NCBI GenBank assembly: GCA_030017715.1
Contig: JASEIU010000001.1
Span: 210,677-274,676, forward strand
Origin: Candidatus Saccharicenans sp.
GTDB taxonomy: Bacteria > Acidobacteriota > Aminicenantia > Aminicenantales > Saccharicenantaceae
DNA: 64,000 nucleotides
Direction: 5' to 3'
Below are positions 53,579 to 62,549 of the stretch, piece by piece. Each line of letters starts with the position of its first letter. Position 1 is the stretch's first letter. The notes below the pieces were generated by a model. The model was not told the origin of the DNA, made no database searches, and saw only the letters and a list, made by a program, of their open reading frames with translations. The position numbers were made by a program, and so were the translations under genes.

Positions 53579-54654
53579 GAAATAGATTTTTTAAACTAAC
53601 TGTTATAATCTTCGCTTCAACCTTTTTTTATTTCCAGCCAACAACGGCTCTTTTAGCAGAGTCTAAAAATGCAGCTTTTTTATCGCCCATTGACAACATA
53701 AAGCTTAAATTAATTAAGAAATTTCCAGAAGCGGACCTTGAGAAAAATGGGCTAATTTTATCTCAACCATGGTCAATCTCACTCGATGAGGCAGGGACAA
53801 TCTATTTGCTTGACGCTAAAGAGGCTAAAGTATTCAAAATTACCGAATCATCTGATAAAGTTTTGTTTTTTGGCAAAAGAGGACAAGGACCCGGTGAGTT
53901 TAATTTTCCGCTTAAAATCGGCCTAAGCAGAGATAAGATCTGGGTGTTTGACCCCAGTGCTCGGCAGATTCAATTTTTTGATAGAAATGGAAAATTTATT
54001 AAAATGATCAAATTATTTCACAGGTACAACGATGTTATAGTTGATCAGAAATATCGCTTAATTTGTACAAAAAATATAAAGGTAAACGAAGAGGCAAAAA
54101 AAATAATAGATATACTGGATGAGAATGGGAATATAATTTTAAGTTTAGGGGAGCCTGATAAAATGGATGATATTCCAGTAGGACTCTTAAATGATTTTTT
54201 ACTCTCTGTTTTCAAAGGGAAGATCATTGCTGCCTCTCGTTCGACCGGAGCTATCAAAGTTTATGATGAACAGGGTGAACTGGTTGAAGAAATAGATCTA
54301 TTAAAGAATTATTTGAAAGAGGCAGCTGATATTAACATCAAATCGTTCAAAAAAGCTGTTTCTCCGGGAAAAAGCAGGCCTTATGCTCATCTATTTGAGT
54401 CAATTAAAAGTTTTAATAATGCCATTTATTTTTTAAGGTCTCAGCCCGGAAAATACGAAATTATAAGAATCGTTGAGAATGATAGTAAATTTAATATTGA
54501 TAAAATATATACTTACAAAACAGAAGGTGTGTTGGCTATTGATTTCGATATATTCCAGGTTCCGGATTTGTCTTTACCTTTATTTTACGTAATAAATTTA
54601 GGCAGAGAGGAATCTAACTTATTAAAATTAACACCAGAAGGAGGTATTAAATGA
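53575..54654 (+). CDS. Exported 6-bladed beta-propeller protein (locus 2)
   Basis: A 359-residue protein with signal peptide (LTVIIFASTFFYFQPTTALLA). The propeller signature GKRGQGPGEFNFPLKIGL lies near residue 105, and strand repeats such as KIWVFDPSARQIQFFDRNGKFI and AIKVYDEQGELVEEI follow. GAGGAGA precedes the ATG. Such propellers bind ligands or peptides outside the cytoplasm. The stop overlaps the start of the cysteine-rich peptide gene by four bases, so thioredoxin-like protein, propeller and peptide are made as one coupled unit. Confidence 0.75.
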   Translation: MRNRFFKLTVIIFASTFFYFQPTTALLAESKNAAFLSPIDNIKLKLIKKFPEADLEKNGLILSQPWSISLDEAGTIYLLDAKEAKVFKITESSDKVLFFGKRGQGPGEFNFPLKIGLSRDKIWVFDPSARQIQFFDRNGKFIKMIKLFHRYNDVIVDQKYRLICTKNIKVNEEAKKIIDILDENGNIILSLGEPDKMDDIPVGLLNDFLLSVFKGKIIAASRSTGAIKVYDEQGELVEEIDLLKNYLKEAADINIKSFKKAVSPGKSRPYAHLFESIKSFNNAIYFLRSQPGKYEIIRIVENDSKFNIDKIYTYKTEGVLAIDFDIFQVPDLSLPLFYVINLGREESNLLKLTPEGGIK

Positions 54655-54887
54655 GATCAAAAAAAATTCTTTTGCTCTGCATTTTTTTTCTATGCCTGAT
54701 TATCGGATTTATCGTTAATGAGAATCAGGCAGCTGCTCCGGCTGGATGGCAATGCTCTCCCCAATTATGCACCAACATATGCTGGTGCACAGGCTCTATG
54801 TATATACAGTATGACGAATGCTGTATCTATTGTTACAACAACGGTATCTGGCTAGATTGCTGTAATAATACCTGCTTTTACAGGTAA
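54651..54887 (+). CDS. Small secreted cysteine-rich peptide, ten cysteines (locus 2)
   Basis: A 78-residue precursor. A signal peptide (ILLLCIFFLCLIIGFIVN) is cleaved probably after NENQA or AAA. The mature part of about 50 residues holds ten cysteines: WQC, QLC, NIC, WC, ECC, IYC, DCC, NTC. The even number suggests full disulphide pairing. AAGGAGG lies upstream, within the end of the propeller gene. A near-identical mature peptide is encoded at 61158-61373. No known family is recognised. The role could be a structural, signalling or antagonistic peptide; nothing in the sequence decides. Confidence 0.7.
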   Translation: MRSKKILLLCIFFLCLIIGFIVNENQAAAPAGWQCSPQLCTNICWCTGSMYIQYDECCIYCYNNGIWLDCCNNTCFYR

Positions 54888-54934
54888 GCAATAGGGCCAA
54901 AGTGATCAAACTTCAGGATTCAGCTCCAGGTGCA

Positions 54935-55580
54935 TTAGTTTATAAACACCCGGGTGGCCCAGAGGATACCGCGCTTGACTATTTCCCTGGCTTCGGGAAC
55001 GTTAAAATCGGCTGCGACATGCCCGAGTGAACAGTAAAACACCCGACCCTGGCTGTAGTATTTCTTCCAAACCACTGGTATGACCGCCCCCTCAATCCAG
55101 GGGGCGTATTGGCCGCTGAAGGTGGTGGTGGCCAGGACTTCCACCCCGGAGTCAACTTGAAGGGGGAACCGCTTCGCGTTCCTCCTTCCAACGTTCGCTT
55201 CGCTCCTTGCCTCCCCTTCTCGGGCGGGGCATGAAACCCGCGCCCTGCGACCAAGGGGTCATACCCCATTGGAACCCCCGACGATCGGCTCCCCCACGGC
55301 AAGCCGCAGCGTATATCCGCCGATCGTCAACATGCAGGTAATACTGCTCTGAGTGCATCTTAAAATCCTTAAGCCCACACACTATGGGGTCATCCTTCTT
55401 CTCCGGCACGATGTTAAATTGGTAATCGATGATTCCGCCCGGATGAGCCACCCACTGCCCTCCGACCATGAACTGGTACTCTGTGTTCATCTGGAAGGAA
55501 TCGGCCAATCCGCCATGCCAGCCGGCCAGTCCGACACCACTTTTTACCGCTTTTTCAAGGTTTCGTGCCTGCTCGGCCGA
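54935..55580 (-). pseudogene. ThuA-like gene copy, 5'-truncated and interrupted
   Basis: It matches the intact ThuA gene at 61421-62182 on both sides of an insertion at 55157-55331. C-terminal part: [21 protein letters not shown]-terminal part: [21 protein letters not shown] and, upstream, a GLAGWHGG segment. The first third of the gene is absent beyond about 55580. It sits convergent to the peptide gene, the same arrangement as the intact copy. Confidence 0.85.
55157..55331 (-). mobile_element. About 175-bp inserted repeat with 6-bp target duplication
   Basis: GTCAAC occurs at 55151-55156 and again at 55326-55331, whereas the intact ThuA gene has one such site at this place. The 169 bp between match, in reverse orientation, the repeat at 44385-44565. 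No protein is encoded, so a non-autonomous element moved in trans is likely. Confidence 0.75.
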
Positions 55581-55705
55581 AGAGCCCCAATTTAATTAAG
55601 GACATAAATAGTCACAAGCTTAAGCAAGCAAATCAACATGAAAGAAAAAAATAACCCGCGAGAAACGTGTTTCTTTCCCATAAAGATTGTGATTTGAAAA
55701 AATGC

Positions 55706-55735
55706 TTGACAAAAATATTATTAATTGTTTATTTA
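55706..55735 (+). promoter_or_regulatory. Probable promoter of the TonB-receptor gene
   Basis: TTGACA at 55706-55711 and TATTTA at 55730-55735, spaced 18 bp, in an AT-rich stretch about 35 bp before the start. AGGAGG follows as the ribosome site. Confidence 0.5.
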
Positions 55736-55767
55736 ATATATCACATATTTTATAACAGGAGGTCTGA

Positions 55768-58700
55768 ATGCGCAAGTTTCTCAGTCTGATGGTTCTTTGT
55801 CTACTGCTCACAGCGGTTGTTGCCTCGGGGCAGCAATTGCAGACAGGTACAGTCCGCGGGACCGTCACAGATGAAGGCGGTCTTCCACTTCCTGGAGTTA
55901 ATGTTGTTGTCACCAGTTCAAGCCTTATCGGGAAGTTCACCGCTGTGACCAACCAGGACGGTTTTTATCGAGTTCCAGCTCTTCCCCCCGGAACTTATAC
56001 GCTTACTTTTGAATTGCCTCAATTTCAAACTGTCAAAAGGGTAGGAGTTATCGTCAATGTTGGGGCAACGGTGACTGTTGATGTGCAAATGCAGCCGGCA
56101 GCGCTTAGCGAGGAAGTTGTAGTTCAAGCAGCCTCACCTGTCATTGATATTCAAAACACGAAGATCGTTACTCTGGTCGACTCCAACCTTATGCGCAACC
56201 TGCCAATGGGTAGAAACCTGACTAACATAATCAACATGAGTCCCGGCACGGTCAACAGCGTCATCCATGGTGGTACCGAAATTTCCACCACCTATGAGGT
56301 TGACGGTGTTAATGTCAATGACCCATCTATGAACGGCCGGGCGGTCACTGTTGAATTTGATGCCATGGAAGAAATTGAAATCATGACTGGTGGCCTGCCA
56401 GCCCAGGTAGGTGGTACCGGCGGAGCTTTCGTCAATGTCGTTACCAGATCCGGGGGTAACGAATTCAGCGGCCTGGCCCAGGGCTATTACAGTCACCAGG
56501 CCCTCAATCAGGTTCTGTTTACGGATGAACAGATCAGATCCCTGGGAGTGGGCAAGCCCACCTTCCCAATCTATAATCTCCAGAGTTCGGCCATGCTCGG
56601 TGGCCCAATTATTAGAGATAAGATCTGGTTTTTTGCCGACTTCAGTTATACCGGGAGCAAAAATGTTGCCCCTTTCCTGCCGACCACAATTCTGGGCACA
56701 CCTTATGACCAATATACTCCCAGAACCTCAAACCTGGTCGGGTTTGCCAAGATCACCGCTGAGCTGGCCAAGAGCCTGAGAGTATTTTTCATGGTGAATT
56801 ACTCTCACCCCGATACGCCCTATAGCGGGTCCAATACCTACACTACTGCCGAGGCGACCCAGAAGCGTGTGGATGATAATCTGGCTTTCACCGCCAATGC
56901 TTCCTGGATTATCTCGAGCAGCACTTTTGCTGATTTCCGGCTGGGTTTGAACAACATGAAGTGGAACATTTTGCAGCAGCCGGGAACAGAGAATAATTAT
57001 TCTTATTACGATGGTTATACCTATTATACCTGGGGTACTACCGGCCGGTTCAGTGAGCCGGTCTTGCGAAACACGATTCAGGCCTCTGTCAGGGTTACAC
57101 ACTTTCGGGACAACTTCCTGGGTGGAGATCATGAGATAAAGGCCGGGCTCGAATATCAAAGAGGTGTGGATGAATGGACCTGGTGGAGAAACAACCCCAT
57201 CAATTGGTACTTCTACAATGGCAACCCGTATTACTATCGTGGCCTTTACGGGTTATCAGGACCCCATCCGACATATGGTGACGGCCTGATCTACATTTAT
57301 GTTTGCGGTCCCGAAGATGCAGCGAACAAAGTCAACGGAACAGAAAACAGATATGGGGGATTCATCCAAGATTCCTGGACCTTTAAAAAGCGTCTTAATG
57401 TCAACCTTGGCGTCCGGTTCGACTACTACGATGGACTCCTCCCCGAATCAACAAAAGCTGAAACACCGGGAATCGCTCCTTCAATCGGGGAGGCCCTGTT
57501 CGTCCCGACCTTCGGATTTAATCCTTATGGAGAACTGACCATCCCCCGGTGGAATCACGTGATGAGCTGGGGGGCCATCTCTCCAAGGATAGGCCTTTCT
57601 TATGATTTATTAGGCAACGGGAAAACGGTCTTCAAAGCTGCCTACTCGCATTATGCCGAGGCCATGCCGATCATGTATTTCCAGACACTTCATCCTTTAA
57701 GACCGGTTAGCTACGGCTTCTATTGGACGGACGGCAACGGGAATGGTGTCCCGGATGAATACGGGGTTGATACTTATGTTCATTTCGGTTCATCTCCAGC
57801 GGCCATGCTGGAATCATATTACAAGAATCGGGTGCAACCGGACATCAAGGCTCCCTATTATCATGAGATTACGGCTTCTGTTACTCATGAGCTTGCCCGG
57901 GACTTCTCTGTAGGTCTTCAGTATATCTATAAGACCAAGAAGAACACCGTCAGTGCTATACTTTATGACCCGGTTTCGGATCGCTTCTGGAACACTTACG
58001 AAAAAGCACCCGATTGGTGGATACCTTTTACTACCACCGTCCCGGCCGCCGGTAACTTCCCGGCTCAGGAGCTCACCCTTTATTTTATGTCGGCTAATGC
58101 GCCAGCCCAGGTGACCTGCTTTGCCAATGTGCCCGAAGCTGAAAGGTTTTACCAGGCGGTTGAGCTTATTTTCAATAAGCGCTATTCCCATGGCTGGCAA
58201 TTTGGTGGCTCAATAGTCTGGTCACAGACGAAGGGAAATAACACTGATGATTATGGCTCAGTGTGGGGTTATTCCGGAGCTTATGCGAATCCGAACTGGT
58301 TCGTGAACAGATACGGCTACATTGGCTCGGATCGGCCCATAGTTATTAAGCTATATGGCAGCTTCAAGACAGTGGGTGGGTTGATCGCTTCATTCTATGC
58401 CACCTATTATTCCGGCTCGCCCTGGCAGCGTACTGTTACAGTCTATCCACCTTCAGCCTGGGCTGCAGCCAACAATGCCCTGGGACTTTCCTACACAGTC
58501 AACGTTGAACCTTCTGGCACCCGCCGTAATCAGGATAGAACCAACGTGGACTTCAGGCTGGAAAAAGAGTTCGTACTGAGCTCAGTAGGTAAAATTGGAT
58601 TCTTTGTTGATATCTTCAACCTATTGGGAAACACCTATGTCGACATCTCCATGAACCCCGCTGGCACCTGGAGACCAACTGATGTCAACGTTGCCACCGG

Positions 58701-58788
58701 AACTTATACCATCAGTTCGAGTTATGGAAAAGTCACTAGCGTGCAAGGTGTCAGAAGCTTTCGTCTGTCAGCTCGGTTCTCCTTCTAA
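55768..58788 (+). CDS. Oar-type TonB-dependent outer-membrane receptor
   Basis: A 1006-residue protein. A signal peptide (LSLMVLCLLLTAVVASG) is followed by a carboxypeptidase-like regulatory domain at about 25-115 (GTVRGTVTDEGGLPLPGVNVVV ends in the GTYTL strand). A plug region comes next (LMRNLPMGRNLTNIINMSPG; YEVDGVNVNDPSMNGR; TRSGGNEFSG), then a 22-strand-type barrel ending RSFRLSARFSF with the terminal aromatic. It should import a bulky nutrient such as an oligosaccharide or peptide with TonB energy. It is transcribed alone and ends in a strong hairpin terminator. Confidence 0.92.
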   Translation: MRKFLSLMVLCLLLTAVVASGQQLQTGTVRGTVTDEGGLPLPGVNVVVTSSSLIGKFTAVTNQDGFYRVPALPPGTYTLTFELPQFQTVKRVGVIVNVGATVTVDVQMQPAALSEEVVVQAASPVIDIQNTKIVTLVDSNLMRNLPMGRNLTNIINMSPGTVNSVIHGGTEISTTYEVDGVNVNDPSMNGRAVTVEFDAMEEIEIMTGGLPAQVGGTGGAFVNVVTRSGGNEFSGLAQGYYSHQALNQVLFTDEQIRSLGVGKPTFPIYNLQSSAMLGGPIIRDKIWFFADFSYTGSKNVAPFLPTTILGTPYDQYTPRTSNLVGFAKITAELAKSLRVFFMVNYSHPDTPYSGSNTYTTAEATQKRVDDNLAFTANASWIISSSTFADFRLGLNNMKWNILQQPGTENNYSYYDGYTYYTWGTTGRFSEPVLRNTIQASVRVTHFRDNFLGGDHEIKAGLEYQRGVDEWTWWRNNPINWYFYNGNPYYYRGLYGLSGPHPTYGDGLIYIYVCGPEDAANKVNGTENRYGGFIQDSWTFKKRLNVNLGVRFDYYDGLLPESTKAETPGIAPSIGEALFVPTFGFNPYGELTIPRWNHVMSWGAISPRIGLSYDLLGNGKTVFKAAYSHYAEAMPIMYFQTLHPLRPVSYGFYWTDGNGNGVPDEYGVDTYVHFGSSPAAMLESYYKNRVQPDIKAPYYHEITASVTHELARDFSVGLQYIYKTKKNTVSAILYDPVSDRFWNTYEKAPDWWIPFTTTVPAAGNFPAQELTLYFMSANAPAQVTCFANVPEAERFYQAVELIFNKRYSHGWQFGGSIVWSQTKGNNTDDYGSVWGYSGAYANPNWFVNRYGYIGSDRPIVIKLYGSFKTVGGLIASFYATYYSGSPWQRTVTVYPPSAWAAANNALGLSYTVNVEPSGTRRNQDRTNVDFRLEKEFVLSSVGKIGFFVDIFNLLGNTYVDISMNPAGTWRPTDVNVATGTYTISSSYGKVTSVQGVRSFRLSARFSF

Positions 58789-58821
58789 AACTTATAAGAT
58801 TAATAGGAACATCTTGAAAAA

Positions 58822-58853
58822 GGCCGGCTGCGGCTTAAAGCTGCAGCCGGCTC
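58822..58853 (+). terminator. Hairpin terminator after the TonB receptor
   Basis: An inverted repeat GCCGGCTGC-GCTT with AAGC-GCAGCCGGC and a very short loop, followed by the T-rich CTCTATCTTT. The remaining gap to 59149 holds no supported gene. Confidence 0.75.
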
Positions 58854-59149
58854 TATCTTTAGTAGCGCATATTTTGGCCCTCAAAGCTTTCCTGGCCAGG
58901 ACCGGCGCGCTCTTGTCAAGCTCATAGTTCTGGGGTATATATATCTCGTTATTTGGGTTTGGGCTTCCTCCTTTCTGTTAAAAGTTTTAACAATACTTTT
59001 AGCGGAGGAAGCCCTGCTTTTTCAAGTGCCAGTTTGATTAACCCCCGGGCTTCCTCAAGGTCTTTCCCAACTGCCGGCTCACCACTACGTCGCTCCCGGA
59101 TACTCCCCTTACCCTGGATACCATGTCTGTGCCTGAAAGAAATCATGGC

Positions 59150-59179
59150 TTGACAAATGGTCTTTTTTTTCCATATTTT
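59150..59179 (+). promoter_or_regulatory. Promoter-like element, locus 3
   Basis: TTGACA at 59150-59155, 18 bp including a T run, then TATTTT at 59174-59179. The region upstream (GGATACCATGTCTGTGCC) matches that of the operon at 52613. Confidence 0.5.
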
Positions 59180-59543
59180 ATGCCGGAGATGGAAAAACTC
59201 AAAATTTATCACAGGGTTTATTATTATTGCCTTTTTATCAACTGTCATCATTATCGTTAAGAGGATTCCTCATAAAGGAAAAGAAACCCCAAATATTTTT
59301 AAAGAATTTCTGCCCTTCGAAACTGAATCAGAAACTTTCGTAATTTCCAGGGTGACAAAAATCGATTTTTCCGATGGGAAAATATTCATTTTTGACCAGC
59401 GGCAGAAGAAAATATTTGTCTTCTCTGAATCTCTTGCTTTATTTGCGAACCTGACCATAAATGGCAATACATCCAATTATCCCTGCCGGCTGGAGAAAAA
59501 ATCAAAGGATTATATTTCTGGAATGGCAATTTTTATTTCTTAA
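59157..59543 (+). pseudogene. Truncated 6-bladed propeller-like protein (locus 3)
   Basis: A membrane segment (FITGFIIIAFLSTVIIIVK) is followed by what looks like a first propeller blade (VTKIDFSDGKIFIFDQRQKKIFVFSE). The frame then ends after LEKKSKDYISG without further blades. The only in-frame ATG (59157) lies inside the promoter-like region, so the true start is unclear. Taken as a remnant of a propeller gene whose remainder was deleted. Confidence 0.45.
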
Positions 59544-59583
59544 GCGATCAGGAAAGAATCTGGATTACAAAAAGGAAGGCAAA

Positions 59584-59811
59584 ATGAAAAAAGCTAAACT
59601 TTTAGTATCTGTACTTTTATTTTGCTTAGCCTTCTTATTGTTATCGTCTGCCCGGAGCAGTGCGCCATCCGAGAAATGTCCTTGTGTTCTCGAGCCAGGA
59701 TGTGGTTGTTGTCCTGAATATATACAGGGTTCAACGGTATGGCAGCTTGTTGGTTGGGAATGTTACGGCAGGGGGGGAGAATGCCAGTATAGACACTGCC
59801 TATATGCCTAA
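59584..59811 (+). CDS. Small secreted cysteine-rich peptide, eight cysteines (locus 3)
   Basis: A 75-residue precursor with a signal peptide (LLVSVLLFCLAFLLLSSARSSA) and a mature part of about 48 residues. The mature part has eight cysteines (KCPC, PGCGCC, WEC, GEC, RHC) and glycines between them. AAGGAAGG stands upstream. It is unrelated in sequence to the ten-cysteine peptide but has the same architecture and follows a propeller remnant. Confidence 0.65.
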   Translation: MKKAKLLVSVLLFCLAFLLLSSARSSAPSEKCPCVLEPGCGCCPEYIQGSTVWQLVGWECYGRGGECQYRHCLYA

Positions 59812-59882
59812 CTGGATGATATCCATGTGAACTCTTGTTCAACTGCATATAATGAAGTGCTATATGATATTAGCCTGTATCT

Positions 59883-60546
59883 ATGTGCGCTAAAATAAAT
59901 TGTCGAATAATTTTTCGAGCAGTCTGTTTTTTGACGTTTCTATTTTCTACCCCCTTTTCTCTTTTTGCTCAGAACTATGCTTCAGTTTTACACCTCTGGA
60001 TATTCGAAATTCCAGCTATCCAGAATATAAGGACTGAACAAGAGATTAACGGCAAAACTTATGTCCATATTAAGGGTGCAGATATTTGAACAAAATTCCC
60101 TGAGCCGGGAGTAGTCTTTAGCTCAAAAGTGCTTGCCGCAGAAACACAACCGATGGCTAATTTTTTGCGAAATAAACTTCCAGGAACAATCTTAAATGAA
60201 GCTGTGGCTGTAAACTGCCTTCTTGAGGAGAAGGATATACACATAAATTTGAAAAAGAGCAGAATCTTTTCTAAACAGGCAGAATTCGGCCAAGATAAGA
60301 GTCTCTGGATTCGGCTGGAGCTAAAAAAGTCCTTGAACCGGATCAATTACTCCTTCAAATCAGTCTTAAAGTTAAGAACGGAAAAGTTACCAGAAAGATT
60401 ATTAATTCAGAATATCTATGGAATACGATGGAACAAATTTATGTCGGCGTTGCTTCTGGTTTCGGGAGAGGAAGAGAGGCCTGCTGGAAAAGCACAAAGG
60501 GCGATGTTTATTTCATTGTGCTCCTCAACGAAGGTAACAAAGATTA
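59883..60546 (+). pseudogene. Exported protein of unknown family, stop codon and frameshift
   Basis: It starts MCAKINCRIIFRAVCFLTF with a signal peptide ending SLFAQ. An in-frame TGA at 60087-60089 interrupts it, after which the same frame continues (VVFSSKVLAAETQPMANFL). Near 60325 an A run shifts the frame, resuming VLEPDQLLLQISLKVKNGKV and KGDVYFIVLLNEGNKD before a stop. No family is recognised. It belongs to the decayed stretch around locus 3. Confidence 0.5.
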
Positions 60547-60567
60547 AAAAAATGGTTCATCTTCCAT

Positions 60568-60921
60568 TTAGTTGGTGAAGGCCTGGATGATTTTTGGAGA
60601 GAAGTAGCCCAGGTCATAGAAGCCGTAAGCTTTTCGTTTAATGACTTTGATTTTATTATTGAGGCCTTCCAGGCCGCCGGTGTTAATCGGGTATTGGCAG
60701 CGGTTGAGGATTCCGTAACGATGAGGCCAGAGGTCAACGATATAGCGAGCCAGTCTCCTGGTCACCCTGAGATAGGGGGTCGAAAAGCACGAGCTCTTCA
60801 AGAGGAATCCTCTGGCCGTGGGGGAGAGGAGTTTCAGATAATGACAGAGAATCCAGACTCGAGCCGCTCCTAAGTTCAGGTCCCGGAGCCAACACTTTTC
60901 CTGGTTGTGGATAGCTATCAC
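60568..60921 (-). mobile_element. ISL3-type transposase remnant (C-terminal)
   Basis: A 117-residue C-terminal piece. YPINTGGLEGLNNKIKVIKR followed by KAYGFYDLGYFSPKIIQAF is the conserved end of ISL3 family DDE transposases. The N-terminal catalytic part and the inverted repeats are missing. It sits between two peptide-gene copies and may have mediated their duplication. Confidence 0.8.
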
Positions 60922-61137
60922 CTCCCTTCCGCACCGCTGGCTGCGAGGCTTGAACCGCCTGTCTGGAACTGCTTTGAGCTAAGCCATCTGACCATCGTCA
61001 GATACCCGCAGCTCGATAATTCGGACTCGCCGAAAGGGGAAATAATGTGCCATACTCAGTGAGGACATCGTGGGCCTACTTTGGGTGAAGATTGATAGAT
61101 GAGAGATATTAAAATTAAGGCCAGAAGGAGGTATTAA

Positions 61138-61373
61138 ATAAAATCAAAAAAATTCTTTTGTTGAGCGTTTTTTTGATTAGCTTCGTGGTGGGGTTTCTGG
61201 CTAATGGGAGTAAGGCAGCAGCGCCAGCAGGATGTCAATGCTCTCCCCAATTATGCACCAACATATGCTGGTGCACAGGCTCTATGTATATACAGTATGA
61301 CGAATGCTGTATCTATTGTTACAACAACGGTATCTGGCTAGATGGCTGTAATAATACCTGCTTTTACAGGTAA
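61138..61373 (+). pseudogene. Second copy of the ten-cysteine peptide, start codon lost
   Basis: Upstream GAAGGAGGTATTAA is as in the copy at 54651, but the start codon reads ATA (61138-61140) and one A is missing from the following run, so the signal peptide is out of frame with that position. The body (from TTG 61158) is intact: SVFLISFVVGFLANG, then a mature region almost identical to the other copy. The mature part differs only at two codons: Trp to Cys (WQC to CQC) and Cys to Gly (DCC to DGC), again ten cysteines. Expression from the TTG is possible but unsupported by a well-placed ribosome site. Confidence 0.7.
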
Positions 61374-61420
61374 GCAGTAGGGCCAAAGTGATCAAACTTC
61401 AGGATTCAGCTCCAGGTGCA

Positions 61421-62182
61421 TTAGTTTATAAACACCCGGGCGGCCCAGAGGATACCGCGCTTGACTATTTCCCTGGCTTCGGGAACGTCAAAGTCCGCAG
61501 CCACATGCCCCAGTGAGCAGTAAAACACCCGGCCCTTTCCGTAGTATTTTTTCCAGACCACCGGCATAACCACCCCCTCAATCCACGGAGCATATTTTCC
61601 GCTGAAGGTCGTCGTGGCCAGAACTTCGACCGCCGGGTCGACGTGCATGTAGTACTGCTCTGAATGCATCTTGAAATCTTTGAGACCGCGCACTATGGGG
61701 TCGTTTTTCTTTTCCGGGACGATGTTGACTTCGTAATCTATAATTCCGCCGGGATGAGCCACCCACTGCCCGCCCACCATAAACTGATACTCGGTGTTCA
61801 TCCTGAAGGAATCTGCCAGGCCCCCGTGCCAGCCGGCCAGCCCGACTCCGCTCTTTATTGCTTCCAGGAGGTTTCTTTCCTGTTCGGGCTTGATCGTCCC
61901 CTGGGTATAGCACTGCACAATTACGTCGAGTTTCTTCAACTTTTCCAGGTCGAGATAGGCATCGAGGGTGTCAGAAACTTCCACCTCGAAACCCTGTTCT
62001 TTGAGCCAGGTGGCAAAGATATCAACGCATTTTTTTGGCTCATGCCCTTCCCAGCCACCCCAGACAATCAGGACCTTTTTTCGCGGTGTTTCATCTGCGG
62101 TCCATGATCGGCTGAAGAGAAATGAGCAGCTTATTACCACTAACAAAAGGGTAATACCGGTTAAGGAAAATAATCTTCTCAA
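61421..62182 (-). CDS. ThuA-like secreted protein, intact copy
   Basis: A 253-residue protein with signal peptide ([19 protein letters not shown]). It has the ThuA (trehalose utilisation) glutamine-amidotransferase-like fold: [54 protein letters not shown] and [15 protein letters not shown]. Members commonly sit with Gfo/Idh/MocA and DUF1080 proteins in glycoside degradation; those families are present elsewhere in this window. No classical amidotransferase cysteine elbow is evident. Confidence 0.85.
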   Translation of the reverse strand: MRRLFSLTGITLLLVVISCSFLFSRSWTADETPRKKVLIVWGGWEGHEPKKCVDIFATWLKEQGFEVEVSDTLDAYLDLEKLKKLDVIVQCYTQGTIKPEQERNLLEAIKSGVGLAGWHGGLADSFRMNTEYQFMVGGQWVAHPGGIIDYEVNIVPEKKNDPIVRGLKDFKMHSEQYYMHVDPAVEVLATTTFSGKYAPWIEGVVMPVVWKKYYGKGRVFYCSLGHVAADFDVPEAREIVKRGILWAARVFIN

Positions 62183-62549
62183 GGCTTTTCTCCTTTTCTA
62201 CCTCATCGAATAGCAGTATCCAATAAAAGAATAATCTGGTCAAATCCTTAATCCGGTCCGGGTGAAAATGGATTGATTATTTTGTTCTTACTCGCCTTTT
62301 TTGCAACACATTTTTCCTGTTTTTCCTGAGGCTGCTTATTTTTTCCCCGGACATGTTTTCCAGCCGATTATCCATTTTGCTTGTGTGGTCATCTTTTCTT
62401 ATCTTGGGATCAAGTCCGATCTCCTGAAGTAATCGGAAACTAAATCTGGCCAATCCTTGATCTTCTCTCGGGGAAAATGGTCAATTTCTACACCAGAGAG
62501 AAGGACAGATTGATTTGCCGGCAGTTAAGCTGTTAATATAGTTTGCGTC
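62183..62549. other. Intergenic region, nothing recognised
   Basis: Between the ThuA gene and a membrane-protein gene. Two loosely similar 40-bp segments (TCAAATCCTTAATCC... and CCAATCCTTGATCTT...) are present, but no gene or clear promoter. Confidence 0.35.

Noticed and set aside
58949-59251. Minus-strand 100-codon frame with a helical C-terminus (AVGKDLEEARGLIKLALEKA)
   Set aside because: Composition is suggestive, but there is no ribosome site and it runs through a promoter-like region; it may be a gene remnant, not supported enough to call.
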